Program-made: the position numbers and the translations under genes
The notes under the pieces: generated by a model
Told to the model about the DNA's origin: nothing
Seen by the model: only the letters and a program-made list of their open reading frames with translations
The model's database searches: none
Shown here: one piece after another, positions 9,865-19,187 of the stretch
Position numbering within the stretch: position 1 is the stretch's first letter
Layout of the letters: the number at the start of each line of letters is the position of its first letter
Source: Mesorhizobium wenxiniae
GTDB taxonomy: Bacteria; Pseudomonadota; Alphaproteobacteria; Rhizobiales; Rhizobiaceae
NCBI RefSeq assembly: GCF_002284535.1
Contig: NZ_NPKH01000016.1
Span: forward strand, 248,001 to 312,000
Reading direction: 5' to 3'
Length of the DNA stretch: 64,000 nucleotides

Positions 9865-12800
9865 ATGAAGTTCTCGCGCCTTCGCCTGCTCGGTTTCAAG
9901 TCCTTCGTCGAACCCGGCGAGTTCGTTATCGAACGCGGCCTGACCGGCATCGTCGGGCCGAACGGCTGCGGCAAGTCGAACCTTGTCGAGGCGCTGCGCT
10001 GGGTGATGGGCGAAAGCTCGTACAAGAACATGCGCGCGTCCGGCATGGACGACGTCATCTTTTCCGGCTCGGGAACGCGTCCTGCCCGCAACACCGCCGA
10101 AGTCACTCTTTTCCTCGACAACAGCGACCGTAGCGCGCCCTCCGCCTTCAACGACGCAGACGAACTGCAGGTTTCACGCCGCATCGAGCGCGAGGCGGGT
10201 TCGCTCTACCGTATCAACGGCAAGGAAGCCCGCGCCAAGGACGTGCAACTGCTTTTCGCCGACCAGTCGACCGGCGCGCGCTCGCCCTCGATGGTCGGGC
10301 AAGGCCGCATCGGCGAGCTGATTCAGGCAAAGCCGCAGGCGCGCCGCGCGCTGCTGGAAGAGGCGGCCGGAATTTCGGGTCTGCACACACGCCGTCACGA
10401 GGCGGAGCTGCGTCTGAAGGCGGCCGAACAGAATCTGGAACGGCTGGACGACGTCGTCGGCGAGCTGGAAAGCCAGATCGAAAGCCTGAAGCGCCAGGCC
10501 CGCCAGGCCTCGCGCTTCAAGAACCTGTCGGCCGACATCCGCAAGGCCGAGGCGACGCTGCTGCATCTGCGCTGGACGTTGGCCAAAACACAAGAAGGCG
10601 AGGCGCGCTCGGCGCTGGCGATTGCCACGGCACTGGTCGGCGACCGCGCCGCCGCCCAGATGGCTGCCGCCAGGGAGCAAGGGATCAGCGCGCATCGGTT
10701 GCCGGAACTGCGCGATGCGGAAGCCGCCGCCGCTGCCGCCTTCCAGCGCCTGTCGATCGCCAAGACGCAGATCGAAGAGGAAGCGGGCCGCATCCGCGCC
10801 CGCCAAGCAGAACTCGACCGCCGGCTCCAGCAGCTCGACGGCGACATCGTCCGCGAGGAGCGGATGGTCCGAGACAATGCGGATATTCTTGAGCGCCTCG
10901 CCGCCGAAGAAGCCGTGCTCAACACTGAGAACGCCGGCGCCGCCGAGCGCGAGGCCAGCACCCGGGCGGCGTTCGAACAGGCGGCGTCGACGCTTGCCGC
11001 GAGTGAAGCCAAACTCGCTGGCCTCACGGCCGAACGGGCGGAGACCGCCGCCTCCCGCAACCAGATCGAACGAACGCTGCGCGATACCGCCGAGCGCCGC
11101 GACCGTTTCGCCCGCCAGCTCGCCGATGTCGACCGGGAATTGTCCGACATCGTTTCGAGGGTCGCCGGCCTGCCCGATCCCGCCGAGAAGCGGCTGCTGG
11201 TCGAACAGGCGCTGGCGCTGCTGGAGGAGACCGAAGCCGCAACGATTGCCGCCGAACAGGCTGTCGTCGATGCGCGCGCGGCGGAAAGCGCTGCCCGCCC
11301 GCCGGTTCAGGATGCAAAGGCCGAGCTGGCGCGGATTGAAACTGAGGCCCGTACACTGGCCAAGATCCTGAATGCCGCGAGCGGCGACCTCTTCCCCTCT
11401 GTCCTGGAGCAGATCAGCGTCGAACGCGGCTACGAGACGGCGCTGGGCGCGGCCCTTGGCGAGGAACTCGATGTGCCGCTCGACCGCAGCGCGCCGGTGC
11501 ATTGGGGGCAAAGCGAGATCCAGCCCGGCGACGCCGCTCTACCCGAAGGCATCAAGAGCCTTGCCACTGTGGTGCGCGCGCCGGCGCAACTGGCCCGCCG
11601 ATTGGCGCAGATCGGCATCGTCGAGGCCGGCGACGGAAAGCGGCTGCAAGCGCTGCTTGCTCCCGGGCAACGGCTGGTCAGCCGCGAAGGGGCGCTTTGG
11701 CGTTGGGATGGGTTCACCGCCAGCGCCGACGCGCCGACCGCGGCCGCGCAGCGGCTGGCGCAGAAAAACCGGCTGGCCGAGCTCGACGCCGAGGCGGTCC
11801 ACGCGACCCGCATCCTGCGCCAGGCCGAAGAGGCTCTTGCCCATGCCGAGCAGGCGCTTGCCCGGGCGAGCGAGGCCGAGCGCTACGCCCGTCAAGCCGG
11901 GCGCGATGCCCAGCATGGGCTGGACGCCGCCCGCAACGCGCTGGCCGAGGCCGAGAAGGCCGGCGGCGAGCTGTCGAGCCGACGCGCCGCGCTTGACGAG
12001 GCCCGCGCGCGTATCGTCGACAGCCATGAAGAGACGGCGGCGGCATTCGTCGAGGCGGAGATGCTGCTGCAAAGCGCTCCCGACCTCGGTGATCTGCAGT
12101 TGCAGCTCGAACAGTCGGCCGCCAACGTCGCTCGCGACCGCGCCACCCTTGCCGATGCCCGCGCCGTCCATGAAGGCTTGAGGCGGGAAGCCGAAGCGCG
12201 AACGCGCCGCCTCGACGCCATCGGCCAGGAACGCCGCAACTGGCTGGAGCGCGCCGAAAACGCCTCGACGCAGATCGCGGCACTCGGCGAACGCAAGGCC
12301 GAGGCCGAGGCCGAGCGCGAAAGACTGGCCGACGCACCCGACGAGATCGACGCCAAGCGGCGCGCCTTGCTGTCGCAGCTTGCCGAAGCCGAAAGCCTGC
12401 GCCAGGCAGCCGGCGACCGGTTGCAGGAGGCGGAGAACAAGCAGTCCGAACTGGACAAGGCCGCGACATCAGCAATTCAGTCGTTGGCCGAGGCGCGCGA
12501 AACGCGCGTCCGCGCCGAAGAGCGGCTGACCGCTGCCGACGAAAGACGGCTGGAGGTCGAGGCGCGCATTCAGGAAACGCTCAACACGCCGCCGCATCTG
12601 GTCATCCGCCACACCGGCCTGGAGGCCGACAGCCCGATGCCGGAGATGACTGAGATCGAGCGTCAGCTCGACCGGCTGAAGATCGAGCGCGAGCGCCTGG
12701 GCGCCGTCAATCTGCGCGCCGAGGAAGAGCAGAAGGAACTATCCGATCGGCTCGAGACCATCGTTTCCGAACGCGAGGACATCATCGAGGCCATCCGCAA

Positions 12801-13323
12801 GCTGCGGCAGGCGATCCAGAGCCTGAACCGCGAAGGCCGCGAACGGCTGCTGGCTGCCTTCGACGTGGTCAACGGTCATTTCCAGCGGCTGTTTTCGCAT
12901 CTGTTCGGCGGCGGGACGGCGGAACTGCAACTGATCGAGTCCGACGATCCGCTCGAGGCCGGTCTCGAAATCCTTGCGCGGCCGCCCGGCAAGAAGCCGC
13001 AGACGATGACGCTGCTTTCCGGCGGCGAACAGGCGTTGACGGCGATGTCTCTGATCTTCGCCGTGTTCCTGACCAATCCCGCGCCGATCTGCGTGCTCGA
13101 CGAAGTCGACGCACCGCTCGACGATCACAATGTCGAGCGTTTCTGCAATCTGATGGACGAAATGGCCGCCACCACCGAGACGCGCTTCGTCATCATCACG
13201 CACAACCCGATCACCATGGCCCGCATGAACCGGCTGTTCGGGGTGACCATGGCCGAGCAGGGCGTTAGCCAGCTCGTGTCGGTCGATCTGCAGGCGGCCG
13301 AGGCTCTGCGCGAGGCGAGCTGA
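9865..13323 (+). CDS. smc: chromosome segregation protein SMC
   Basis: This is the 1152-residue SMC ATPase of the bacterial condensin complex, working with ScpA/ScpB in chromosome compaction and segregation. Walker A GPNGCGKSN lies at residues 31-39, the ABC signature LLSGGEQALTAM at about 1050-1061, and Walker B CVLDEVDAPLDD at about 1077-1088. Two long Ala/Glu/Arg-rich coiled coils (about 170-480 and 660-1000) flank a hinge around 500-640. The start is the ATG of MKFSRLRLLGFKSF, the universal SMC N-terminus; the 24 codons open before it are non-coding. The gene follows the DsbA-like gene on the same strand with a 123-base gap. Confidence 0.97.
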   Translation: MKFSRLRLLGFKSFVEPGEFVIERGLTGIVGPNGCGKSNLVEALRWVMGESSYKNMRASGMDDVIFSGSGTRPARNTAEVTLFLDNSDRSAPSAFNDADELQVSRRIEREAGSLYRINGKEARAKDVQLLFADQSTGARSPSMVGQGRIGELIQAKPQARRALLEEAAGISGLHTRRHEAELRLKAAEQNLERLDDVVGELESQIESLKRQARQASRFKNLSADIRKAEATLLHLRWTLAKTQEGEARSALAIATALVGDRAAAQMAAAREQGISAHRLPELRDAEAAAAAAFQRLSIAKTQIEEEAGRIRARQAELDRRLQQLDGDIVREERMVRDNADILERLAAEEAVLNTENAGAAEREASTRAAFEQAASTLAASEAKLAGLTAERAETAASRNQIERTLRDTAERRDRFARQLADVDRELSDIVSRVAGLPDPAEKRLLVEQALALLEETEAATIAAEQAVVDARAAESAARPPVQDAKAELARIETEARTLAKILNAASGDLFPSVLEQISVERGYETALGAALGEELDVPLDRSAPVHWGQSEIQPGDAALPEGIKSLATVVRAPAQLARRLAQIGIVEAGDGKRLQALLAPGQRLVSREGALWRWDGFTASADAPTAAAQRLAQKNRLAELDAEAVHATRILRQAEEALAHAEQALARASEAERYARQAGRDAQHGLDAARNALAEAEKAGGELSSRRAALDEARARIVDSHEETAAAFVEAEMLLQSAPDLGDLQLQLEQSAANVARDRATLADARAVHEGLRREAEARTRRLDAIGQERRNWLERAENASTQIAALGERKAEAEAERERLADAPDEIDAKRRALLSQLAEAESLRQAAGDRLQEAENKQSELDKAATSAIQSLAEARETRVRAEERLTAADERRLEVEARIQETLNTPPHLVIRHTGLEADSPMPEMTEIERQLDRLKIERERLGAVNLRAEEEQKELSDRLETIVSEREDIIEAIRKLRQAIQSLNREGRERLLAAFDVVNGHFQRLFSHLFGGGTAELQLIESDDPLEAGLEILARPPGKKPQTMTLLSGGEQALTAMSLIFAVFLTNPAPICVLDEVDAPLDDHNVERFCNLMDEMAATTETRFVIITHNPITMARMNRLFGVTMAEQGVSQLVSVDLQAAEALREAS

Positions 13324-13411
13324 CGCTTCGACAGCACAGCTTGTCGGTAGCGCCTATCGGCTATAGCACGAGCTGAGACGGTCCTTCATTCGGATGTAGC
13401 ATTTTGATGTT

Positions 13412-13457
13412 GCACATGGTCGTTTCGGAAATCGATCTCGATTTCGCGATCATGTGC
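13412..13457. promoter_or_regulatory. nested hairpin in the leader of the sugar epimerase
   Basis: An inner perfect inverted repeat AAATCGA-TC-TCGATTT (13429-13444) is enclosed by outer arms GCACATG (13412-13418) and CATGTGC (13451-13457). The outer stem can extend by G-U pairing (GTCG/CGAT). The structure ends about three bases before the GGAG that serves the TTG start at 13468, so in RNA it could limit ribosome access. Function is inferred only. Confidence 0.45.
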
Positions 13458-13467
13458 ATGGAGAACC

Positions 13468-14457
13468 TTGTTGCCTATACTTGTCACTGGAGCCGCGGGA
13501 TTCATTGGCAGCTACGTTTGCCACCACCTCTTGAGCAGGGGGGAAGCAGTCGTCGGCGTCGACAATATGAACGACTATTACGACCTGGCGCTCAAAGAGG
13601 GGCGGCTCGCCCGCCTTCAGCCCCACAAGAATTTTTCATTTCATGAGATCGAGATCGCCGAACAGGGCGCGCTCGCCACCGCTTTGGCCGGGCAAGGCAT
13701 AACCAGGATTGTCCATCTCGCCGCTCAGGCGGGTGTGCGCCATTCACTCGACAATCCGAGGCTCTATGCCCGTTCCAATGTCGTCGGCCATCTCGAAGTG
13801 CTCGAATTCTGTCGCGCGCAGCCAGCATTCGAGCATCTGGTCTATGCCTCGTCGAGTTCGGTCTATGGCGGCAACCGCAAGGTGCCGTTCAGCGAGACCG
13901 ATCAGGTCGACAGGCCCGTCTCGCTCTACGCTGCTACCAAGAAGTCAGATGAATTGATGAGCCACACCTATGCCCATCTCTTCGGGGTGCCGCAAACCGG
14001 CTTGCGGTTTTTCACCGTCTACGGCCCTTGGGGCCGGCCCGACATGGCCTATTGGATATTCACCAAGGCGATCCTCGAGGGAAAGCCGATCCGGGTATTC
14101 AACAATGGCGAGATGTGGCGGGATTTCACGTATGTCGACGATGTGGTGCGGGCGGTCGTTGCCGTGCTCGACAAGCCGCCCATGGCCGATGCCCCACCCA
14201 GCAGGATTTACAACGTCGGCAACAACCGGCCGGTGCGGCTGGGCGATTTCATCGACACTCTGGAAAGACTGCTCGGTGTAAAGGCGATCCGCCACAGCGA
14301 GCCGATGCAGAGCAGCGACGTCGAGCGGACCTATGCCGACATGACGGCACTGGAGCGCGATTTCGGCTTCAAGCCGAGCGTTTCGATCGAAGATGGTCTG
14401 AAGAAATTCGTCGACTGGTACCGGTCCGAATGGGTTGCAGGATCAACGACAAGGTGA
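13468..14457 (+). CDS. NAD-dependent sugar-nucleotide epimerase, UDP-glucuronate 4-epimerase-like
   Basis: This is a 329-residue extended short-chain dehydrogenase. The NAD-binding TGAAGFIG sits at residues 7-14. The catalytic set is SSSSVYGG plus Y154/K158 in YAATKK. GPWGRPDMAYWIFTKAI and DFTYVDDVV are features I associate with UDP-glucuronate 4-epimerases (rhizobial LpsL), which supply UDP-galacturonate for lipopolysaccharide. No ATG fits: translation probably begins at TTG 13468, or at the adjacent TTG 13471, which has better spacing from GGAG. A weak start behind a hairpin suggests low or controlled expression. It stands alone between smc and the BtpA operon, pointing the other way from the latter. 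Confidence 0.85.
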   Translation: MLPILVTGAAGFIGSYVCHHLLSRGEAVVGVDNMNDYYDLALKEGRLARLQPHKNFSFHEIEIAEQGALATALAGQGITRIVHLAAQAGVRHSLDNPRLYARSNVVGHLEVLEFCRAQPAFEHLVYASSSSVYGGNRKVPFSETDQVDRPVSLYAATKKSDELMSHTYAHLFGVPQTGLRFFTVYGPWGRPDMAYWIFTKAILEGKPIRVFNNGEMWRDFTYVDDVVRAVVAVLDKPPMADAPPSRIYNVGNNRPVRLGDFIDTLERLLGVKAIRHSEPMQSSDVERTYADMTALERDFGFKPSVSIEDGLKKFVDWYRSEWVAGSTTR

Positions 14458-14553
14458 CTGCGGCCTGAGTGTCGTCGTTGCCTGTTGGCATCTGCGTTTG
14501 CGGCCCCGCGACTTCGCTCCGGCCACAAACAGAATGGCATCATTGCCGCTCGA

Positions 14554-15384
14554 TCATCGCCTCAGCCCGGCCATGAAGGTCTTTACTCTGGCAGGGTCAA
14601 CCTGGTTCCACCAGACGCCGTCATGCTTCAGTGCGCTGGCGATGATGACGCCATCGACGATGCCAAGGATATCGTTAGCATTGTCGGGCGTCACGCCGCT
14701 GCCGACCAGCGTCGGTAGGCCGGCGGCCTCCTTGATCATGCGGATGTAGCTCAGATCCGCAGCGTGCCCGGTGCGCTGACCGGTCGCAATGATGGCGTCG
14801 GCGTCGAAGAAGACCAGATCCTTGACCAGTTCCTCCACAGGCCGGTCGGCAACGATGGCGTGTGCGCCATGCTTGACATGAGCATCGGCGAAAACGCGGA
14901 TGCCGTTGGCGCGAAGCTTGGCGCGGTAGCGCGCCGCGCGACCCGACTCGCCCTCGACAAATCCCTCGTTGGCGACATAGGCATTCGCCCATTGATTGAC
15001 GCGGATGAAACCCGCGCCGGCGGCACTGGCGATCGCAAGGGCAGGGATCGCGGCGTTAGCGAGCACATTGATGCCGACCGGCTTGCCGAGTTCGCGGCGG
15101 ATACGGTCGGAAACGACCGCCATATAGGCCGCTGTCTCCGGTCCGATATCGTCAGGTTTTGCAAAGGGGATGTCGCCATGATTCTCGACGATCACGCCGT
15201 CACATCCGGCGTCGAGATAGGACCTCGCATCATCGAGACCCCGCTGATAGATCGCCTCGACCGCCTCGCCGTCAAAGCGCGGCGAGCCAGGAAGCGGCGC
15301 AAGATGAACGACACCGATCACCACCTTGGTGCGGCCGAAAAGTTCTACGAGCGCGTCGGCGCCCGATTGGCCGAGTTGGGTCAT
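14554..15384 (-). CDS. BtpA/SgcQ family TIM-barrel protein
   Basis: This 276-residue protein shows VVHLAPLPGSPRF near the N-terminus, GCDGVIVENHGDIPF, GINVLANAAIPALAIASAAGA and a C-terminal GSGVTPDNANDIL phosphate-binding-like loop. That is the pattern of BtpA/SgcQ proteins. BtpA is known genetically for photosystem I accumulation in cyanobacteria, and SgcQ belongs to the uncharacterised E. coli sgc sugar operon; no enzyme activity is established to my knowledge. It is last in the operon, overlapping the kinase stop by four bases (ATGA), so it is translationally coupled to the kinase. A lyase or aldolase-like step on the phosphorylated sugar is a reasonable but untested idea. Confidence 0.8.
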   Translation of the reverse strand: MTQLGQSGADALVELFGRTKVVIGVVHLAPLPGSPRFDGEAVEAIYQRGLDDARSYLDAGCDGVIVENHGDIPFAKPDDIGPETAAYMAVVSDRIRRELGKPVGINVLANAAIPALAIASAAGAGFIRVNQWANAYVANEGFVEGESGRAARYRAKLRANGIRVFADAHVKHGAHAIVADRPVEELVKDLVFFDADAIIATGQRTGHAADLSYIRMIKEAAGLPTLVGSGVTPDNANDILGIVDGVIIASALKHDGVWWNQVDPARVKTFMAGLRR

Positions 15385-16289
15385 GAGAGCTCCGTATCAT
15401 CGATGAGCGCCGCCATTTCAGGCGCGGAAGGACAGGATATCAATGTGCCCGGGCGAGTCACCGCAATTGCCGCGGCCGCGAGCGCGAACTTCAGCGCTGA
15501 GGTAACCGACATTCCTTTGGAAAGCCCGCCGGCCAGACAGCCGCAAAACACATCGCCGGCGCCGCTGGTGTCGAGCGCTTCGACGCCGGGCGCCGGCAAA
15601 CGAAGCGGTGCTTCCTGGTCCGGGCCAAGCACGAGACAACCTTCCGCGCCAAGTGTGATCACGACTGTTCCGGCGCCTTTGGCCGCGAGCGCGTCGGCCG
15701 CAGCTGCCATATCACCCTCGCCGGTCAGTGCTTTCGCCTCGGATTGGTTCACGACCAACAGCTGCGCCAGACCGAAGTCAGGCAAAGCCGCGGCATTGAT
15801 AGGACTGGCGTTCAGGACGGTGCGCGCGCCATTTTCCTGTGCTGCCCGCAGGCAGGCATTTATCGCGGCGCCTCGCAGGTTTCCCTGACAGACGACGATG
15901 TCGCCGAACGCGATCCGTCGCGCAAGTGCCGTTTGCGCGATCGGATCGAACGCTTCGCTGCAGGCGACACCGCTGACGATGAAGTTCTCGCCGCCGGCCT
16001 CAATGACGATGGTCGAGCGGTCGCTCGGCAGGTCGAATTCGCTCACCTCGAGGTCGGACAACTCCCTGTCGAGAGAGGCTCGGATCCATGCGCCTGCGCG
16101 GTCCTTGCCGAGCGCCGTCCAAAACGTCACCGCAGCACCCGTGCGCGCGGCCGCAACGGCCTGGTTTGCGCCTTTGCCGCCGAGGCCGTCGGCGTAGCTG
16201 CTGGCGTTCAAAGTCTCGCCGGCGGCGGGGAAGCGGCCGACGCGAAACATCGTGTCTACGCAGGCATTGCCCACGACATGGACATGCAT
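15381..16289 (-). CDS. PfkB/ribokinase family carbohydrate kinase
   Basis: This 302-residue kinase has the N-terminal signature GGKGANQAVAAART (residues 37-50) and the C-terminal signature DTSGAGDVF (240-248), with catalytic Asp 246 and the GAGD anion hole. Family members phosphorylate sugars or nucleosides at a primary hydroxyl using ATP. In this operon it follows an ABC sugar importer and a metal-dependent hydrolase and precedes BtpA, so it probably phosphorylates the monosaccharide released by the hydrolase or imported directly. It lies three bases downstream of the amidotransferase-like gene and overlaps BtpA. Confidence 0.88.
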   Translation of the reverse strand: MHVHVVGNACVDTMFRVGRFPAAGETLNASSYADGLGGKGANQAVAAARTGAAVTFWTALGKDRAGAWIRASLDRELSDLEVSEFDLPSDRSTIVIEAGGENFIVSGVACSEAFDPIAQTALARRIAFGDIVVCQGNLRGAAINACLRAAQENGARTVLNASPINAAALPDFGLAQLLVVNQSEAKALTGEGDMAAAADALAAKGAGTVVITLGAEGCLVLGPDQEAPLRLPAPGVEALDTSGAGDVFCGCLAGGLSKGMSVTSALKFALAAAAIAVTRPGTLISCPSAPEMAALIDDTELS

Positions 16290-16292
16290 CGC

Positions 16293-17063
16293 TCAGCTCT
16301 CACCGGTCGCCCAGTTCAGCATCTGTTCGAACAGGGTTTTGTAGCCTTTCCAGGCGATGAACTCCGGTGGCAGCCAATGCGGCCCGACATCGGATGTCCA
16401 GGCCACAGTGCGGCCCTTGCCATAGTGGCCGGCGACGAGCAACGGCAGCGATCCGTAATCCGAAGACACGGTTGCCAGAACTTCCGCCCCGTCTTTCAGC
16501 GTCACCTCGTTGAAGCCGAGCAGGATTGGCCAAGCCGAACCGAGACCCTTCAAGATCGGGTGGTCCGAGGAGCCTTTCAGAACAGGCGAAAACCCTTCCG
16601 GCACCTCGACGCGGTCGTCGAAGGCGAGGCAGTTCACCGGCAGCACCTCCTCGACCGGCGTCTTGCGATAGCGCGCGCCGCCATTAATGCCCTGGAAGCT
16701 ATAATAGCCGCCAAACATCAAAAGCCCGCCGCCGTCGCGCACATAATCGCGCAGCAGGCGCAAACGGTTCGGCGTCGGCTTCGAGTGAACCCAAGTGTCG
16801 GGATGCAAAAGCAGCGTGTTGGCGCCGATGTCGGAGAGCACCACCGCATCATAGGCCGAGAGCGCCTCCATTGTTTGCGGAAAGCTGCGCTGCGCCTCAT
16901 GCGCCGGCATGAAGGTCACATCGAAGTCGGTCGCCTTCAGCGCCGTCAGCAATTCGTCGGCGCCGGTGTGGTAGGTGACCGTCGGAAACTGGTCGAAGCC
17001 TTTGATATGGGTCGCGGTCGACACCCAGGATTCACCGGCTAGCAGAATCTTTTTCTTGGACAT
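16293..17063 (-). CDS. DUF1355-type glutamine-amidotransferase-like protein
   Basis: This 256-residue cytoplasmic protein looks like the putative glutamine amidotransferase family (DUF1355). It opens KKKILLAGESWVSTATHIKG, followed by DAVVLSDIGANTLLLHPDT and GGGLLMFGGYYSFQG, a flavodoxin-like class I glutaminase fold. I see no convincing nucleophile Cys in the usual elbow: the position after GG(L/Y) is a Tyr-rich GGYYSF, so true glutaminase activity is doubtful. ThuA-like sugar-metabolism proteins share this fold, which fits the operon. It lies 17 bases after the hydrolase and three before the kinase. Confidence 0.75.
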   Translation of the reverse strand: MSKKKILLAGESWVSTATHIKGFDQFPTVTYHTGADELLTALKATDFDVTFMPAHEAQRSFPQTMEALSAYDAVVLSDIGANTLLLHPDTWVHSKPTPNRLRLLRDYVRDGGGLLMFGGYYSFQGINGGARYRKTPVEEVLPVNCLAFDDRVEVPEGFSPVLKGSSDHPILKGLGSAWPILLGFNEVTLKDGAEVLATVSSDYGSLPLLVAGHYGKGRTVAWTSDVGPHWLPPEFIAWKGYKTLFEQMLNWATGES

Positions 17064-17080
17064 TTGAACTCCGTCGTAAG

Positions 17081-18172
17081 TCAGTTCCGCCGCGAGAACA
17101 CAGCCCTCGGATTGGCGACCAGCATGCGGTCGATGGCTGGTTGCTCGACGCCATGCCGTTTCAGGCGCGGTACGAAATGCTTGAGGATATAGCCGTAGCC
17201 GAAACCGCCGAAGCGGGTCAGCATGATCTTGAGGAACACATCCTGCGACAGCAGCAGGCGGTCGCCGAAGCCGGCGTCGATAAGTGCCGCAAGTGCCCGT
17301 GCATTCTCTTCATCGGAGGGCGATTGCGCGTCCTGATCGGCATAATAATAGTCCATGCCGATCATGTCGTATTCCAGGAAAGCGCCGCGCCGGGCGAGGC
17401 TTGTCTGATAGTCGAGATCGTTGTGGCTGGGGTTCATATGGCAGAGCACGGTGTGGCGAAGATCGGCGCCCTCTGCCTCGACGACATCGAGCACCTCGTG
17501 CGCCAGCCGCTCCCAGCCGGGCAAATGGATCGACAGCGGCACGCCCGTGATGCGCGAGGCCCGCGCCGAAGCTCGCAGTGACTTTCGTTCCTCGGAGGTG
17601 AAGTCCTTGCTGACGCCGACCTCGCCGATCAGACCGGCCAGGATCGTCGGCTGCATCTCGCCGCCGCCGACATCGTTGACGATGAATTCGGTCACCGCGT
17701 CGACATCCATGGTCTTCAGCCATTCGGGATGGGTGTGCTCCAGATAGAAGCCGGTGCCCATGACGATCTTCAGGCCGGACATGCGGCTGATGCGGGCGAG
17801 CTTTTCCGCTTCACGGCCGATGCCGATATTGGTCGCGTCGACGACGGTGTGGCCGCCGAGCGCGCGATAGCGTTGCAGCTCAGACAGCGCCAGGTCGCTG
17901 TCGCCGAGCGAAACATTGTCGCGGTTGACGTAAGGGTTCATGCGCAGTTCGCCGATGATCTCGATGTTCACGGGCTGCTCGGCGAGCGCCATGTCGTCGG
18001 GATGACAGGGGCGTTTCCAGGTGCGCGCGCCGTCGAGCAGGATGTGCTCGTGCATCAGGGTAACGCCCATTTCTTCGACCGGAACGGGGCCGAGCACAGT
18101 CATCACCTGGCCGGATTCGACCCCGATCGCCAGCCGCTGCCTGGGAGCTGCGTCATCGAAGAGATCACTCAT
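17081..18172 (-). CDS. phosphotriesterase-family metal-dependent hydrolase/lactonase
   Basis: This 363-residue amidohydrolase-superfamily TIM barrel has the PTE metal ligands recognisable as H41/H43 (MHEH), E184 in LIGEVGVS at the bridging position, H216 in SIHLPGW, H245 in LCHMNPSHND and D311 in LLSQDVF. The bridging residue is Glu, as in PHP-type proteins, rather than the carbamylated Lys of true phosphotriesterases. That points to a lactonase or esterase on a sugar-derived compound rather than organophosphate hydrolysis. The gene is sandwiched between the importer permease (4-base gap) and the amidotransferase-like gene, i.e. at the entry of the catabolic segment. Confidence 0.82.
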   Translation of the reverse strand: MSDLFDDAAPRQRLAIGVESGQVMTVLGPVPVEEMGVTLMHEHILLDGARTWKRPCHPDDMALAEQPVNIEIIGELRMNPYVNRDNVSLGDSDLALSELQRYRALGGHTVVDATNIGIGREAEKLARISRMSGLKIVMGTGFYLEHTHPEWLKTMDVDAVTEFIVNDVGGGEMQPTILAGLIGEVGVSKDFTSEERKSLRASARASRITGVPLSIHLPGWERLAHEVLDVVEAEGADLRHTVLCHMNPSHNDLDYQTSLARRGAFLEYDMIGMDYYYADQDAQSPSDEENARALAALIDAGFGDRLLLSQDVFLKIMLTRFGGFGYGYILKHFVPRLKRHGVEQPAIDRMLVANPRAVFSRRN

Positions 18173-18176
18173 AGGC

Positions 18177-19187
18177 TCAACGGCTCCGTACGGCGCCGCG
18201 GAACAGGCGGAAGTTCAGCCAGATGGCGACCAGGATGATCGTTCCGGTCACGATCGGCGTCAGGAAGGGCGACAGATGCGCCAGGATCAGGCCGTTGCCG
18301 ATGACGGCCACGGTAAGCGCGCCGAGCACCGTGCCGATAATCGTTCCGCGGCCGCCGAACAGGCTGGTGCCGCCAAGCACGACCGCAGCGATCACTTCGA
18401 GCTCAAAGCCTTGCCCGGCGTTCGACGATCCGGATCCGAGCCGGGCCGCAATGATGATCCCCGCAAGTGCTGCCGCGGCGGCGGAAATCACGTAAACGAA
18501 AAGCGTCGTCAGCCGCGTGTTGACGCCGGCGCGCCTGACCGCTTCGGCGTTGGCTCCGATGCCGGTCACGTAGCGGCCGAACGGCGTCTCGTTGAAGGCG
18601 ATATAGGCGATCGCAAGGATCGCCAGCGCGATCAGCGCAGGCGCCGGCACGCCAAGAAACCAGGCGCGGCCCAGCACCGTGAAAGGGCTTCCCGGCTCGA
18701 TCGGGATCGAGTAGCCGCCGGTGATCAGCAGCGCCACGCCACGGATCACCGAAAGCCCGGCAAGCGTGACGATGAAGGCCGGGATGCCCTCATAAGCAAC
18801 GAAATAGCCTTGCACCGCGCCAAGCAAGGCACCCAGCGCAAGCATGGCCAGGATGACCGCCGGCCATGGCAGGCCCAGCTGCAGCAGTGTCGCCGACAAC
18901 GTTGCCACCAGCGCCAGCACGGAGCCGACAGAAAGGTCGATGCCGCCCGTGGTGATGACGAAGGTCATCGCTGCGGCGACGATCAGCAGCGGGGCCGACT
19001 GCCGCAGGATGTTCAGCAGATTGGGCGACGTCAGAAAAGCGTCCGTCGTCACCGAGAAGATGACGCAAACCACAAGAAAGAACAACGCGATCGACACGAC
19101 ACTGCCATTGGCGAGCACCGCATCTCGCCATGTGCCTTCGCGAACCCTTCGAGACTGAGCGGAGTGGGTCGAACTCACGTCGCTCAT
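18177..19187 (-). CDS. sugar ABC transporter permease, RbsC-like
   Basis: This 336-residue inner-membrane permease of the ribose/xylose class has about 8-10 hydrophobic segments. The conserved TTGGIDLSVGSVLALVATLS and LGGTSLFGGRGTIIGTVLGA blocks mark the RbsC family. The start ATG overlaps the ATPase stop (ATGA at 19184-19187); the frame is open further upstream but only inside the ATPase gene. With the ATPase and binding protein it forms a complete importer in one transcript. Confidence 0.9.
   Translation of the reverse strand: MSDVSSTHSAQSRRVREGTWRDAVLANGSVVSIALFFLVVCVIFSVTTDAFLTSPNLLNILRQSAPLLIVAAAMTFVITTGGIDLSVGSVLALVATLSATLLQLGLPWPAVILAMLALGALLGAVQGYFVAYEGIPAFIVTLAGLSVIRGVALLITGGYSIPIEPGSPFTVLGRAWFLGVPAPALIALAILAIAYIAFNETPFGRYVTGIGANAEAVRRAGVNTRLTTLFVYVISAAAAALAGIIIAARLGSGSSNAGQGFELEVIAAVVLGGTSLFGGRGTIIGTVLGALTVAVIGNGLILAHLSPFLTPIVTGTIILVAIWLNFRLFRGAVRSR

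Noticed and set aside
10174..11511. 445-codon minus-strand frame inside smc
   Set aside because: It lies over the SMC coiled coil, whose repetitive Ala/Glu/Arg codons generate open antisense frames.
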